Positions 1 through 7,641 of a stretch of DNA of 19,183 nt are shown here, piece by piece. The stretch comes from a bacterium (GTDB lineage Bacteria; Bacteroidota; Bacteroidia; Cytophagales; Thermonemataceae). The number at the start of each line of letters is the position of its first letter. Position 1 is the first letter of the stretch. A program made the position numbers and the translations under genes. Where the stretch lies: the NCBI GenBank assembly GCA_025362415.1, contig JANYGM010000152.1, positions 1 through 19,183 on the forward strand. The letters are read 5' to 3'. The notes under the pieces are model-generated. The model did not search any database and was not told where the DNA came from. It was given only the letters and a program-made list of their open reading frames with translations.

Positions 1-30
1 CAATACTATGGACAGTTTTAGTGTATAAAT

Positions 31-61
31 TTTGAAAAAAGCACTTAGAATGTTATCTTTG
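31..61 (+). promoter_or_regulatory. Bacteroidota-type promoter of the transposase
   Basis: TTTG at 31-34, a 19-bp spacer, then TATCTTTG at 54-61. This matches the known Bacteroidota -33/-7 consensus (TTTG, TAnnTTTG) exactly. Transcription would start near 68, giving a leader of about 28 nt. The promoter lies inside the insertion sequence, so the element carries its own expression signal. Confidence 0.7.
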
Positions 62-95
62 TTTTGCCAACAAGAAACAACTAACTCCAAGTGCT

Positions 96-1280
96 ATGAA
101 AACCGTTACAATTTTCAATACAATATTAGGAAAAATGGATAATATATCCAAACCATTTTCTAAATTTTTAAATTCATTAGTATTGGTTTTACTATCAAGT
201 AAGGGTAAATGTAACTTTTTAAATTTATCTCGTTGGTCAGATATGAATGCAAAAACCTTTGGCAGAAACTTTAGAAAAGCCTTTGATTTCAGTAAATTTA
301 ATGGTCTTTTAGTAGATTTTTTTCATTCAAGTGAAGCCTTTATTATAGCCATAGATTGCTCCTACATTGCTAAAAGTGGCAAAAGGAGTTATGGTTTAAG
401 TAAATTTTGGAGTGGTTGTTTGCAAAAGGCCGTTAAAGGTTTGGAAATAAGTATGATAGCTTTAGTAGGCATAGATAGTAAAGTATGCTTGAGTATTTCA
501 ACTGAGCAAACACCAGCCAATTTAGAGAATGACAACCGTATAGACTTTTATTTACATCAGTTGTCTGAAAATAGTGTTTATTTGCTCAAAAAGAGCAAAT
601 ATATAGTTGCAGATGGCTTTTATGCCAAAGAGAAATTTTTAGAGAAAACAGCCCAATTAGGCTTTTTTGTGATAACAAAGCTACGCACAGATGCCAATAT
701 GCAATATATTTATACTGGCCAACAAAAGAATAGAGGAAGAAAACGTAGCAATGGGGGTAAAGTGAACTGGAAAAATATTGAAGATACCTTTGTTTTTGAA
801 GGCATTACGGCTCAAGGAGATAAGATGTATAGCCATACTGTCTGGTCTGTGCAATGGAAAAGGAAAATAAAAGTAGTTTATTTACAACACGAATGCAATG
901 GAAAAATAGGTTATTTTTTACTTGCAAGTACAGACGTGGATTTATCCGCAGATAAAATTTTAAAATATTATCAATTACGTTTTCAAATTGAATTTCTATT
1001 TAGGGATGCCAAGCAACATTTGGGATTAGAAGATTGTCAAAGCACAAAAAAAGAATGTTTACATTTTCATTTTAATGCCGCTATGATGACACTTAACTTG
1101 GCACGAGAGGAGAGTTATTCAAAGGGGAAAAAGGTATTTTCTTTGTATGATATCAAAACACAGTCATTTAACGAAAAATGCCTGGAAAACATTATTAACA
1201 ACTTAGATTTAGACTTAAATGCTATTAAATTACACCCAAACTATGACAAAATTATTAAAAAAGGCAAAATAGCTGCCTAA
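96..1280 (+). CDS. IS4-family DDE transposase
   Basis: A 394-residue transposase that would cut and join the element ends. The IS4 signature Y-(2)-R-(3)-E-(6)-K is complete: Y292, R295, E299, K306. The two upstream catalytic aspartates fit D87 (AIDCSY) and D173 (VADGFY), giving a full DDE triad. A basic stretch at 211-227 (KNRGRKRSNGGK) could touch DNA. The length is normal for the family and there is no frameshift. The stop codon lies inside the right inverted repeat. The family call is firm; the subgroup is not resolved. Confidence 0.93.
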   Translation: MKTVTIFNTILGKMDNISKPFSKFLNSLVLVLLSSKGKCNFLNLSRWSDMNAKTFGRNFRKAFDFSKFNGLLVDFFHSSEAFIIAIDCSYIAKSGKRSYGLSKFWSGCLQKAVKGLEISMIALVGIDSKVCLSISTEQTPANLENDNRIDFYLHQLSENSVYLLKKSKYIVADGFYAKEKFLEKTAQLGFFVITKLRTDANMQYIYTGQQKNRGRKRSNGGKVNWKNIEDTFVFEGITAQGDKMYSHTVWSVQWKRKIKVVYLQHECNGKIGYFLLASTDVDLSADKILKYYQLRFQIEFLFRDAKQHLGLEDCQSTKKECLHFHFNAAMMTLNLAREESYSKGKKVFSLYDIKTQSFNEKCLENIINNLDLDLNAIKLHPNYDKIIKKGKIAA

Positions 1281-1308
1281 AATTGTCCATAGTATTGTTA
1301 GTTAAAAC

Positions 1309-1382
1309 TAAATAAAAAATCTCCCAAAATGGCTTTAAAGACTTTTGTCAAAATAAGTGCAGTAACCAACTTGAGTGATGCT
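1309..1382 (+). repeat. Left copy of a direct repeat shared with 7642-7715
   Basis: Bases 1309-1363 (55 nt) are identical to 7642-7696. The next 19 bases match with five mismatches, and the match ends at 1382. The block covers 20 bp of untranslated leader plus the first 18 codons of a trpF-like gene. The offset is 6333 bp in the same orientation. Perfect identity in the leader points to recent copying or recombination. The cluster of mismatches inside codons 12-15 suggests a mosaic junction. Confidence 0.9.
1329..1382 (+). pseudogene. 5' fragment of a trpF-like gene
   Basis: The reading frame encodes MALKTFVKISAVTNLSDA and then loses homology. The intact paralogue at 7662 encodes MALKTFVKISAVNNLSDA. 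After codon 18 the frame runs into a hairpin and stops at 1422-1424 (31 codons in all). Only the first strand and turn of a TIM barrel remain, so it cannot be functional. It is a relic of duplication, or of an insertion that split the ancestral gene and rebuilt its 5' end. The IS element lies just upstream. Confidence 0.85.
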
Positions 1383-1384
1383 CT

Positions 1385-1413
1385 TATAGGAACGAAGCTA
1401 CTTCGTTCCTATA
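1385..1413. repeat. Perfect 13-bp-arm hairpin at the end of the trpF fragment
   Basis: Arms 1385-1397 and 1401-1413 (TATAGGAACGAAG and its complement) enclose the loop CTA. The hairpin begins two bases after trpF homology stops. It is not followed by a T-run, so it is a weak candidate for a terminator. A small palindromic mobile repeat or a breakpoint structure is at least as likely. Confidence 0.6.
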
Positions 1414-1440
1414 TAATTTTATAATTTAATTCCATATATA

Positions 1441-2409
1441 ATGAAGAAAATATTTTTTCTGTTTGTTATAAACATTTTAATTTCTAATTACTTATTTGCA
1501 CAAATCAAACCTATAAGATTTGGGCTAGTGTTCAAGTTTGACGAAGCAAGTTTTGATATCAAAGAACGAAAAATAGCCAAATACCTATTTGATACCATAT
1601 CTATAACATTAGATAAAAAAATGGACTCAATTAGCAAAACAAAATCTATGTGTGTAGATTATGTAGGTTATAAAGATGTAAATAAAGCTGATTTGTTATA
1701 TGTTATCCATATTTATAAAGGGGATTATGATGAAATTAAGAATATACCAATTACAGAGCAGTTCTTGATGCATAATGATACAAAAGACACAATAAGTGCA
1801 GGCAGGCTAAAAGGAACACTTGCTGAAGCAAAACTTGCACCAGAAGAGCATTCTGTAGATAGTAATATAATTTTTTTAGAGAAAAATATTAGTGGTCTTA
1901 CAAATTTAGTTGTAGGTAATTTACTTCTTTTTGTTTTACCTGAATATTTTCCTAATTGTATAGATATTTTGGATTACAAACGCCAAAAAATACATAATAA
2001 AGCATTTATATTTTTGTGCAATAATGCAACTGTTAGCAATATTGCAGATGCCAAGTATATCAAAATAATGGATAATTTTGTAAATAATCAATTCGTTACC
2101 AAGCAATTAAGAGATGAAAAGAAAAAACGTAATAGACGTTTTGTTTTTTATCCTAACAACAAAGATACCAAGAAAATCAAACCAGATATTACTATTCAAC
2201 TTCACTTACAAGAAGATGCGGCAGATAATTATAAAATTACAGTTGAACTTAAAGGAAAAGATGTCAATCTTAGAGGTCCTAATGGAATGGAAATGGAAAA
2301 ATCAATAACATTTAATAAAAAACGCCTTGATAACGGTGATTATACTGAGTTTGTTTATAAATTAAATAGCTTAATATCAAGAATTTACACTTATAATATT
2401 TTGTTATAA
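1441..2409 (+). CDS. Secreted protein of unknown function
   Basis: A 322-residue protein whose family I do not recognise. Residues 1-21 form a clear signal peptide (MKKIFFLFVINILISNYLFA, cut before Q), so it is probably periplasmic or exported; there is no lipobox cysteine. The mature part alternates charged and beta-prone segments, has a lysine/arginine-rich stretch near residues 222-245, and a hydrophobic segment around 154-167. The stop codon TAA is followed directly by the ATG of the VKOR gene with no spacer, which strongly suggests translational coupling and a shared task. It could be an envelope substrate or accessory factor of the thiol-oxidising and export genes downstream; that role is inferred from position only. 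Confidence 0.75.
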   Translation: MKKIFFLFVINILISNYLFAQIKPIRFGLVFKFDEASFDIKERKIAKYLFDTISITLDKKMDSISKTKSMCVDYVGYKDVNKADLLYVIHIYKGDYDEIKNIPITEQFLMHNDTKDTISAGRLKGTLAEAKLAPEEHSVDSNIIFLEKNISGLTNLVVGNLLLFVLPEYFPNCIDILDYKRQKIHNKAFIFLCNNATVSNIADAKYIKIMDNFVNNQFVTKQLRDEKKKRNRRFVFYPNNKDTKKIKPDITIQLHLQEDAADNYKITVELKGKDVNLRGPNGMEMEKSITFNKKRLDNGDYTEFVYKLNSLISRIYTYNILL

Positions 2410-4014
2410 ATGCAAAACCTTCTTTTTCAATTTTTCAAACTCAAAGATATTCCTGTGACTCATACGAGTTTAAAAACTATCGTATTTTATCCAGAATATC
2501 CAAGTTTGTCTGCATTATCTGATTTTTTGGATATGTATTTTGTGCCAAATATGGCAGTAAAAATCACTCAAAAAGAACTTACAGAAATCCCTTATCCTGC
2601 ATTTGCACAAATGCAACAAGAAGAGTTAGTTTTGATAAAAACTTTTGAAAATCAACAAGTTACATACTTTACAGAAACACAAGGTTTTATCACAGAAAAC
2701 ATTGCAGATTTTTCTAAAAAATGGACTGGAAAAGCACTTTTAGCAGAGCCAAACGAGGCATCAGCAGAACCAAACTACAAAGAAAATAAGCAACAACAAA
2801 CTTTTCAAAATCTTGAAAATATCATTTTATATGTGTCTTTGGTTATTTTGTTGATTGTGGGTGTTTTTCTTATCAGAGATAACAAACAAGTTGGAATATT
2901 TACAGGTTTGTTGTCTTCTGTTGTCTTGGGACTTGTAGCAAGTGTATTTTTACTTATCAATGAATTTGGCAAATTACCCAAAATAGTAGCGCAAATGTGC
3001 CACATAGGTAAAGAAACAGATTGTAATGCTATTACAAAATCTGCTCAAGCAAAATTATTGGGTTGGTTGTCGTGGTCAGAAATAGGTTTTTTGTACTTTT
3101 CAGGTACTTTTTTAGTTTTATTATTGGCATTTTTTGCAAATAAAATAAATGATGTAACTTCTATTTTATTTATTTTAAGTGCTTTAACTTTGCCTTATAC
3201 GCTTTTTTCTGTTTATTATCAGGCTTTTATAGTCAAAAAATGGTGTCCATTGTGTTTGGTAGTGCTTTTGATGTTGTGGAGTAATACTTCATTTTTATCC
3301 CTAAGTATTGAAAGTTTTAATTTAAAAAGTTTCAATACTGATTTTCAAGGCTTTATGCTTATTTTAGTTGGTTTTTTATTGCCTATTTTGGCGTGGTTTG
3401 TAGCAAAACCATTTATCATAAAAAATAAGAAAACAGATAATCTAGAACTCGCATTGCAAAAATACCAAAGAAATACGGCACTTTTTGCTAGTTTTTTGCA
3501 GACACAAAAGACAGTAGAAATAGGACGTTTGAGTAGAGAAATTATTTTGGGAAACCCTGATGCATCAACTACGCTTCTAAGTGTATGTAACCCATTTTGT
3601 AAGCCTTGCACTAGCGCACACAAAGAAATTGACAATTTGGTAAAGCATTTTGAAGATGTAAGATTTATAGTACGTTTTGTAGTAGATAACGACCTAAATA
3701 GTATGCCTAATAAGGTTTTAAGGCATATTTTGAGCTTAGAAAATGATATTTTACATAAAGCTATACATAGTTGGTTTGAGTTACCTAATTATGAAGTATG
3801 GAGCAACAAATATCCTATTGATAAAACTAGTTTAAACGCTCAAAATGCAGAAAATCTATTATTAGAACACAAAAATTGGAGCAATGAAACACAAATTGAA
3901 TATACACCAACTATTTTTCTTAATAGCAAAGAATTAACCTATCCGTATGATTTTAGAAACCTAAAATACCATTTGAAAAATGCTATTTTGAAAAATAGTT
4001 TTGAAAATGCCTAA
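2410..4014 (+). CDS. VKOR-thioredoxin fusion with inactive C39-like N-terminal domain
   Basis: A 534-residue membrane protein likely to introduce disulfide bonds into exported proteins. Residues 1-112 resemble the degenerate C39-peptidase-like domain (YPEYPSLSALSDFLD) found on VKOR proteins linked to peptide export in Bacteroidota; no catalytic Cys is present. A VKOR domain follows with several membrane helices (about 136-155, 162-183, 220-242, 248-271, 283-297, 312-331). It has the loop cysteines C197 and C205 and the quinone-proximal CPLC motif C279/C282. A DsbA-like thioredoxin domain (about 375-534) has C397-K-P-C400, an extra C393, and a probable cis-Pro motif TPT. Electrons would pass from substrate to the thioredoxin domain, to VKOR, to quinone. 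It is coupled to the upstream gene. Confidence 0.88.
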   Translation: MQNLLFQFFKLKDIPVTHTSLKTIVFYPEYPSLSALSDFLDMYFVPNMAVKITQKELTEIPYPAFAQMQQEELVLIKTFENQQVTYFTETQGFITENIADFSKKWTGKALLAEPNEASAEPNYKENKQQQTFQNLENIILYVSLVILLIVGVFLIRDNKQVGIFTGLLSSVVLGLVASVFLLINEFGKLPKIVAQMCHIGKETDCNAITKSAQAKLLGWLSWSEIGFLYFSGTFLVLLLAFFANKINDVTSILFILSALTLPYTLFSVYYQAFIVKKWCPLCLVVLLMLWSNTSFLSLSIESFNLKSFNTDFQGFMLILVGFLLPILAWFVAKPFIIKNKKTDNLELALQKYQRNTALFASFLQTQKTVEIGRLSREIILGNPDASTTLLSVCNPFCKPCTSAHKEIDNLVKHFEDVRFIVRFVVDNDLNSMPNKVLRHILSLENDILHKAIHSWFELPNYEVWSNKYPIDKTSLNAQNAENLLLEHKNWSNETQIEYTPTIFLNSKELTYPYDFRNLKYHLKNAILKNSFENA

Positions 4015-4068
4015 AAATGCTAATTGTGATACGCAATAATTCAGTTATAAAGCTGATAATCAAAGTAT

Positions 4069-4245
4069 TAGAGTTTTTATAGCTTGATAATAAATAAATT
4101 ATGGTATAAATACCTTAAAACCACCCCTAACCCCTCCTTGAAAAGGAGGGGAACAAAACTCCCCTCCTTCCTAAGGAGGGGCTGGGGGTGGTTTAAAACA
4201 TCTATTTATTGCTAAATACTTGATAATCAAATTATAAAAACTCTA
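4069..4245. repeat. Nested inverted repeats around a G/C-rich palindrome
   Basis: The core (about 4116-4197) is an imperfect palindrome. A left half with ACCACCCCTAACCCCTCCTT is mirrored by a right half with AAGGAGGGGCTGGGGGTGGT, and each half contains its own small inverted repeat of CCCCTCCTT/AAGGAGGGG. Outside it, TAGAGTTTTTATA (4069-4081) recurs inverted at 4233-4245. Such palindromes are common between genes in Bacteroidota. It separates the VKOR gene from the tlpA-like gene and may act as an RNA stem that weakens read-through. Confidence 0.7.
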
Positions 4246-4295
4246 TTATATTCATTCAAAATTCACAATTCACAATTATTTAGATTTGTATCAAA

Positions 4296-4787
4296 ATGTT
4301 ATCAAAACGAGTATTTTTTATTTTGGTGTTTGCCTTGTGTACCGTATGTATGCGTATGCAGGCGCAAGGCGTGGGAGAAAATGCCGTTTTGTTTGAGGCT
4401 AAAACCATTCTCAACAAAAACATCAACCTTGACAGCCTAAAAGGGCAAGTTGTGGTACTTAATTTTTGGTTTACGGCTTGCTCACCCTGCATCAAAGAAA
4501 TATATTTGCTCAATAGGGTAGCAGAAAAGCACAAAGATAAAGTACATTTTTTTGCTATTTCTTTTGACAAAAATGATGCTTATTTGGCTCGTGTAGTGCG
4601 CATACGTGAGATGCAATACCAAATTATTGCAGATAGAAAAGATATTTGTACAGACTACAAAATAAAACTTTATCCAACTAACATAGTCATTGACAAGAAA
4701 GGTAAAGTCGTTTTTTCAGAATTTGGCTTTAAAGAGGACATAGAGGAAAAGCTAAATAAAGCCATAGAAATGGCATTGAAAGAATAG
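4296..4787 (+). CDS. TlpA/ResA-like thiol-disulfide oxidoreductase
   Basis: A 163-residue periplasmic thioredoxin-fold protein. Residues 1-24 form a signal peptide (MLSKRVFFILVFALCTVCMRMQAQ). The mature protein opens with the TlpA-type strand VVVLNFWFTACSPCIKE, carrying the active-site C62-S-P-C65. A probable cis-Pro lies in LYPTNIVIDKKG. TlpA/ResA proteins usually reduce disulfides or keep thiols reduced, so this gene could balance the VKOR oxidase upstream. It ends 7 bp before the C39-domain gene, consistent with one transcript. Length is normal for a single-domain TlpA protein. Confidence 0.88.
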   Translation: MLSKRVFFILVFALCTVCMRMQAQGVGENAVLFEAKTILNKNINLDSLKGQVVVLNFWFTACSPCIKEIYLLNRVAEKHKDKVHFFAISFDKNDAYLARVVRIREMQYQIIADRKDICTDYKIKLYPTNIVIDKKGKVVFSEFGFKEDIEEKLNKAIEMALKE

Positions 4788-4794
4788 AACGTAA

Positions 4795-5181
4795 ATGCCT
4801 AAATTCCCCTTCTACGCACAACCTGACCAAATGGATTGCGGACCTACGTGCCTGCGTATGGTCGCAAAGTATCACGGCAAAAGCTATAGCATTCAAAATC
4901 TAAGAGAGAAAACCCAAATAAGTAGAGAAGGCGTTTCTCTTTTGGGTATTGCAGAAGCGGCAGAAGCTATTGGTATGCGTAGTTTGGCGGTCAAAATCAG
5001 CTTAGAAACGCTTATCACAGATGTTCCTTTGCCTTGTGTGGTGCATTGGGAGCAAAATCATTTTGTGGTAGTTTACGAAATCAGCCCCCTAGCCCCCAAA
5101 GGGGGAACAATGCAAAATACAAATGTCTTTAAAGCCCCCTTTGGGGGTTTGGGGGCTACTTTTTATTTGAAACTAAAATAA
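4795..5181 (+). CDS. C39 peptidase domain, truncated bacteriocin-type ABC exporter remnant
   Basis: 128 residues. Residues 1-96 are a good C39 (double-glycine leader) peptidase domain: the catalytic cysteine C15 in QMDCGPTCLRM, and the catalytic H89 in HWEQNHFVVVY. In the family a catalytic Asp follows about 15 residues later, and then come the six-helix membrane domain and ATPase of an ABC exporter. Here the frame enters a G/C-rich palindrome right after YEI. Residues 97-128 (SPLAPKGG... APFGGLGA...) are translated repeat, and the gene stops. The Asp and the roughly 600-residue transporter body are missing, so this is probably a non-functional remnant. Standalone C39 proteins exist, but they keep the Asp. 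Confidence 0.8.
   Translation: MPKFPFYAQPDQMDCGPTCLRMVAKYHGKSYSIQNLREKTQISREGVSLLGIAEAAEAIGMRSLAVKISLETLITDVPLPCVVHWEQNHFVVVYEISPLAPKGGTMQNTNVFKAPFGGLGATFYLKLK
5083..5157. repeat. G/C-rich palindromic repeat inside the C39 gene
   Basis: Terminal inverted repeat AGCCCCC (5083-5089) and GGGGGCT (5151-5157). Within it are smaller palindromes built from GCCCCCAAAGGGGG and CCCCCTTTGGGGG. The segment AAATGTCTTTAAAGCCCCCTT near 5121-5141 closely resembles AAATGTATTCAAAGTCCCCTT at 13811-13831. The repeat is translated as the end of the C39 protein and marks exactly where family homology is lost. Confidence 0.8.
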
Positions 5182-5203
5182 ATGTAATTACGTTGTAATT
5201 ACA
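5166..5203 (+). promoter_or_regulatory. mazEF promoter with overlapping operator palindrome
   Basis: TTTG at 5166-5169, a 19-bp spacer, then TACGTTGT at 5189-5196, a partial match to the Bacteroidota -7 element. A perfect 9-bp-arm palindrome, TGTAATTAC-GTT-GTAATTACA (5183-5203), covers the -7 region. MazE-type antitoxins commonly repress their own operon by binding such palindromes, so this is the likely autoregulatory operator. The start codon of mazE is at 5226. Confidence 0.6.
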
Positions 5204-5225
5204 AATAAACTAAAATCTTAATTTT

Positions 5226-5462
5226 ATGCAAGTTTCAGTAGTTCAAATTGGCAATTCAAAAGGCATTAGGCTTAATAAAATGCTTTTGGAAAAATATCAA
5301 ATTACAGATAAAGTAGAACTTATCTTGGAAAATGACCACATTCTTATCAAATCTATTGACAAACCACGACAAAATTGGGACAAAGCATTTGCCAATATGC
5401 ACAAAAACGGTGATGATAAACTACTTATAGAAAGTGTGTTTTCTGATGAAGATTGGGCTTAA
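5226..5462 (+). CDS. mazE: MazE-type antitoxin (AbrB-fold)
   Basis: A 78-residue antitoxin. The N-terminal half has the MazE/AbrB swapped-hairpin motif (VQIGNSKGIRLNK, about residues 6-18), which binds DNA as a dimer. The C-terminal tail (about 48-78, with FSDEDW at the end) is the usual toxin-binding, easily degraded region. It lies 27 bp upstream of mazF on the same strand and has its own promoter and operator. It would neutralise MazF and repress the operon. The pair lies where the body of a C39 ABC exporter would be expected. Confidence 0.88.
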   Translation: MQVSVVQIGNSKGIRLNKMLLEKYQITDKVELILENDHILIKSIDKPRQNWDKAFANMHKNGDDKLLIESVFSDEDWA

Positions 5463-5489
5463 AATAAACCATAAAATAAATCTCTAAAA

Positions 5490-5813
5490 ATGACTTACAA
5501 TCAATACGAGATAGTTGTGGTGAATTTAGACCCAACTATTGGAAGCGAAATTAAGAAAAAACGCCCTTACGTGATTGTCTCACCTATTGAAATGAACAAA
5601 CATTTAGCAACGGTGGTAGTTTGTCCAATTACTTCACAATCAAGAGATTATCCAACAAGAGTAAGTTTTGATTTGGAAGGAGAAACTAACTGGATTGTCA
5701 TTGACCAAATCCGCACCATAGATAAAACTAGAATTACCAAAAATATTGGAATCTTAGCAGAAAATATTATTGAGCAAGTCAAAAATGTGATTAAAGAAAC
5801 ATTTGTAGATTAA
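5490..5813 (+). CDS. mazF: MazF/PemK-type endoribonuclease toxin
   Basis: A 107-residue toxin of the MazF/PemK family, sequence-specific mRNA interferases. It has the typical opening EIVVVNLDPTIGSEIKKKRPYVIVS with R25 and the strand VVVCPITSQ with T48, which fit the conserved catalytic Arg and Thr. Length is normal and the frame is intact. It follows mazE closely and ends 16 bp before the HlyD gene. The adaptor gene may therefore now be transcribed from the toxin-antitoxin promoter. Confidence 0.9.
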   Translation: MTYNQYEIVVVNLDPTIGSEIKKKRPYVIVSPIEMNKHLATVVVCPITSQSRDYPTRVSFDLEGETNWIVIDQIRTIDKTRITKNIGILAENIIEQVKNVIKETFVD

Positions 5814-5829
5814 AATCATAAATAAAAAT

Positions 5830-7158
5830 ATGTCTGACATTCAAACAAAACCAATTATTGAATTTCGTAGTGAGCAGGTGCAAGAAATTGTATCTGCTAT
5901 TCCTAGCTGGCTTGTACGCTGGGGAATTAGCCTGTTTTTTATGATTTTGTTGCTGATTTTGTTTGTGAGCTGGCTTGTACATTATCCTGATTTGATAAGC
6001 GTTCCGTTTAGACTGACTTCTGATAATGTGCCAAAAACTGTGGTGGTAAGGTCAGAAACAAGAATTATCAAAGTTTTTGTTAAGGAAAATGATTTAGTAG
6101 AAAAAGACCAAATTTTAGCTTTTTTGGAAAGCAACGCCAATCATAATGAAGTTTTAAAAGTAACAGATGAAATACAAACAGTTACTAATTTGGTAGAAAA
6201 CAATACTTTGGAGCGTTTACCACAAATAAAACTGACCAATTACAACAATTTGGGTGAGTTACAAACGAGTTTTCAAACATTTTACAAAACTTATACAGAA
6301 TTTCAGGCATTTTTGCAAAATGGCTTTTACGTAAGTCAAAAAACATTTCTCCAAAATGATTTAAACGCACTTATCAAGCTTCAAAATAATTTACAAGAAC
6401 AAACCATTATCCAGAAACAAGAACTACAACTTGCTGAAAAAGAGTTTATTATCCAGCAAAAACTATACGAAGGCAAAGTTATTCCTATTTCTGATTATCA
6501 GAAAGAAGAAAGTAAGTTTTTGTCAAAACAAATGCCTTTAAAACAATTAGAAAGCAGTATTATCAATAATTCTTCTTCTCAAAACACCAAACAAAAAGAA
6601 ATTTTGGAACTTGATAAACGTATTTCTGAGCAAAAACAAGGTTTTTTGCAAAGTTTGTATGCTTTGCAGTCTGCTATTATTGATTGGAAACGCAAGTTTT
6701 TGCTTGTTGCGCCTGCACAAGGAAAAGTATTTTTACCTAATTTTTTGCAAGAAAAACAGCTTTTACGTGCCAACCAAGAGGTGTTTTTTATTGGAGAAGA
6801 GAATAAAAATCAACAAAATCAAAAAGATACTTCAAAAAATAATTCCAATTATTTTGGAGAAGTGCAACTTTCGCAACGGAGTTTGGGAAAAATCAAAGTG
6901 GGACAAAAAGTGCTAATAAAATTTAGTAGTTATCCTTTTCAAGAATTTGGTTTGGTGCGTGGTAAGGTAGATTTTATCACAGAAACACCCATAAAAGATA
7001 GTTTATTTCTTGCCAAAATCAGTCTTCCAGAAGGATTAACCACCAATTCTAAAAAAATAATTCCTTTCAAAAATAATCTTTCTGCCACCGCAGAGATAAT
7101 CACACAAGATAAAAGCCTTTTAGAACGCTTTTTTGAAAAATTCAAAATGAATAATTAA
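5830..7158 (+). CDS. HlyD-family periplasmic adaptor for peptide export
   Basis: A 442-residue membrane fusion protein that would bridge an inner-membrane ABC exporter and an outer-membrane channel. It has a short cytosolic N-terminus, one membrane helix (about 31-51), and then the family segment HYPDLISVPFRLTSDNVP. A long coiled-coil hairpin covers about residues 165-285. The chain returns to a lipoyl/beta-barrel half at LVAPAQGKVFL. In Bacteroidota this type normally sits next to a C39-peptidase ABC transporter. Here the matching transporter body is missing from the window and only its peptidase domain remains upstream of mazEF. No TolC-like gene is seen. The adaptor itself looks intact. 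Confidence 0.85.
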   Translation: MSDIQTKPIIEFRSEQVQEIVSAIPSWLVRWGISLFFMILLLILFVSWLVHYPDLISVPFRLTSDNVPKTVVVRSETRIIKVFVKENDLVEKDQILAFLESNANHNEVLKVTDEIQTVTNLVENNTLERLPQIKLTNYNNLGELQTSFQTFYKTYTEFQAFLQNGFYVSQKTFLQNDLNALIKLQNNLQEQTIIQKQELQLAEKEFIIQQKLYEGKVIPISDYQKEESKFLSKQMPLKQLESSIINNSSSQNTKQKEILELDKRISEQKQGFLQSLYALQSAIIDWKRKFLLVAPAQGKVFLPNFLQEKQLLRANQEVFFIGEENKNQQNQKDTSKNNSNYFGEVQLSQRSLGKIKVGQKVLIKFSSYPFQEFGLVRGKVDFITETPIKDSLFLAKISLPEGLTTNSKKIIPFKNNLSATAEIITQDKSLLERFFEKFKMNN

Positions 7159-7255
7159 GTAATGAAATAAAATAATCTAGTTTTTTATTTTTATAATAAC
7201 TTAATAATCAAAGTTTTACATTAGTATTTTGTATTTCTTATTGCAGATATCTTCC

Positions 7256-7540
7256 TTACACTTTATTCAAAGAAAAAGCTAAAGGTTTTTCCACAAAAAG
7301 TGCCTTTGTTTTGCTCCAAATGTCAATAAAAAAATCAGAATTTCTATAATTATTCAAATCTTCTTGGCTATCCCAATGGCTATAAGTACAAAAAATAAGT
7401 GGATTATCTGCATCTTGTAGCACTTCTACGTGTGTGCAACCGTTCATAGACAATATTTTTTCTTTGGAATGGTTAAAAATAGCCAAAAAATCCGTAATTT
7501 TGTCTTCCTGAAACGTCATTCTGACAATTCTAATCAGCAT
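7256..7540 (-). CDS. ABM-domain (antibiotic biosynthesis monooxygenase-like) protein
   Basis: A 94-residue protein of the dimeric alpha-beta-barrel ABM family. It shows the usual pattern: an N-terminal strand with IRIVRMTFQEDKITDFLAIF, then GCTHVEVLQDADNP, then a TYSHWDSQEDLNNYRNSDFF strand-helix. Relatives include quinol and heme-degrading monooxygenases, as well as proteins of unknown activity. No substrate can be assigned. It is transcribed away from the trpF-like gene and lies inside the block bracketed by the direct repeats. Confidence 0.82.
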   Translation of the reverse strand: MLIRIVRMTFQEDKITDFLAIFNHSKEKILSMNGCTHVEVLQDADNPLIFCTYSHWDSQEDLNNYRNSDFFIDIWSKTKALFVEKPLAFSLNKV

Positions 7541-7641
7541 AAATAATTTTAAATTGTGAATGAATACAAAGGCTTAATAATCAGGTTTGTATCAAAAACA
7601 CATAAGATGAACACAAATATAACACTTTTTAAACAAAGAAT

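Larger units (their letters stand above)
1..1297 (+). mobile_element. Complete IS4-family insertion sequence
   Basis: The element is bounded by 21-bp terminal inverted repeats: 1-21 (CAATACTATGGACAGTTTTAG) and 1277-1297, which match with one mismatch at base 15. It holds a single transposase gene, and the right repeat overlaps its last codons. The left repeat begins at the first base of the window, so the left flank and the left copy of any target duplication cannot be seen. The reading frame is intact and has its own promoter, so the element may be active. It ends 11 bp before a repeated block carrying a trpF-like gene fragment. Confidence 0.92.

Noticed and set aside
4015..4295. Small double-glycine leader peptide gene for the export locus
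   Set aside because: Nothing recognisable as a leader peptide was seen in this gap, which is filled by nested inverted repeats and A/T-rich DNA.
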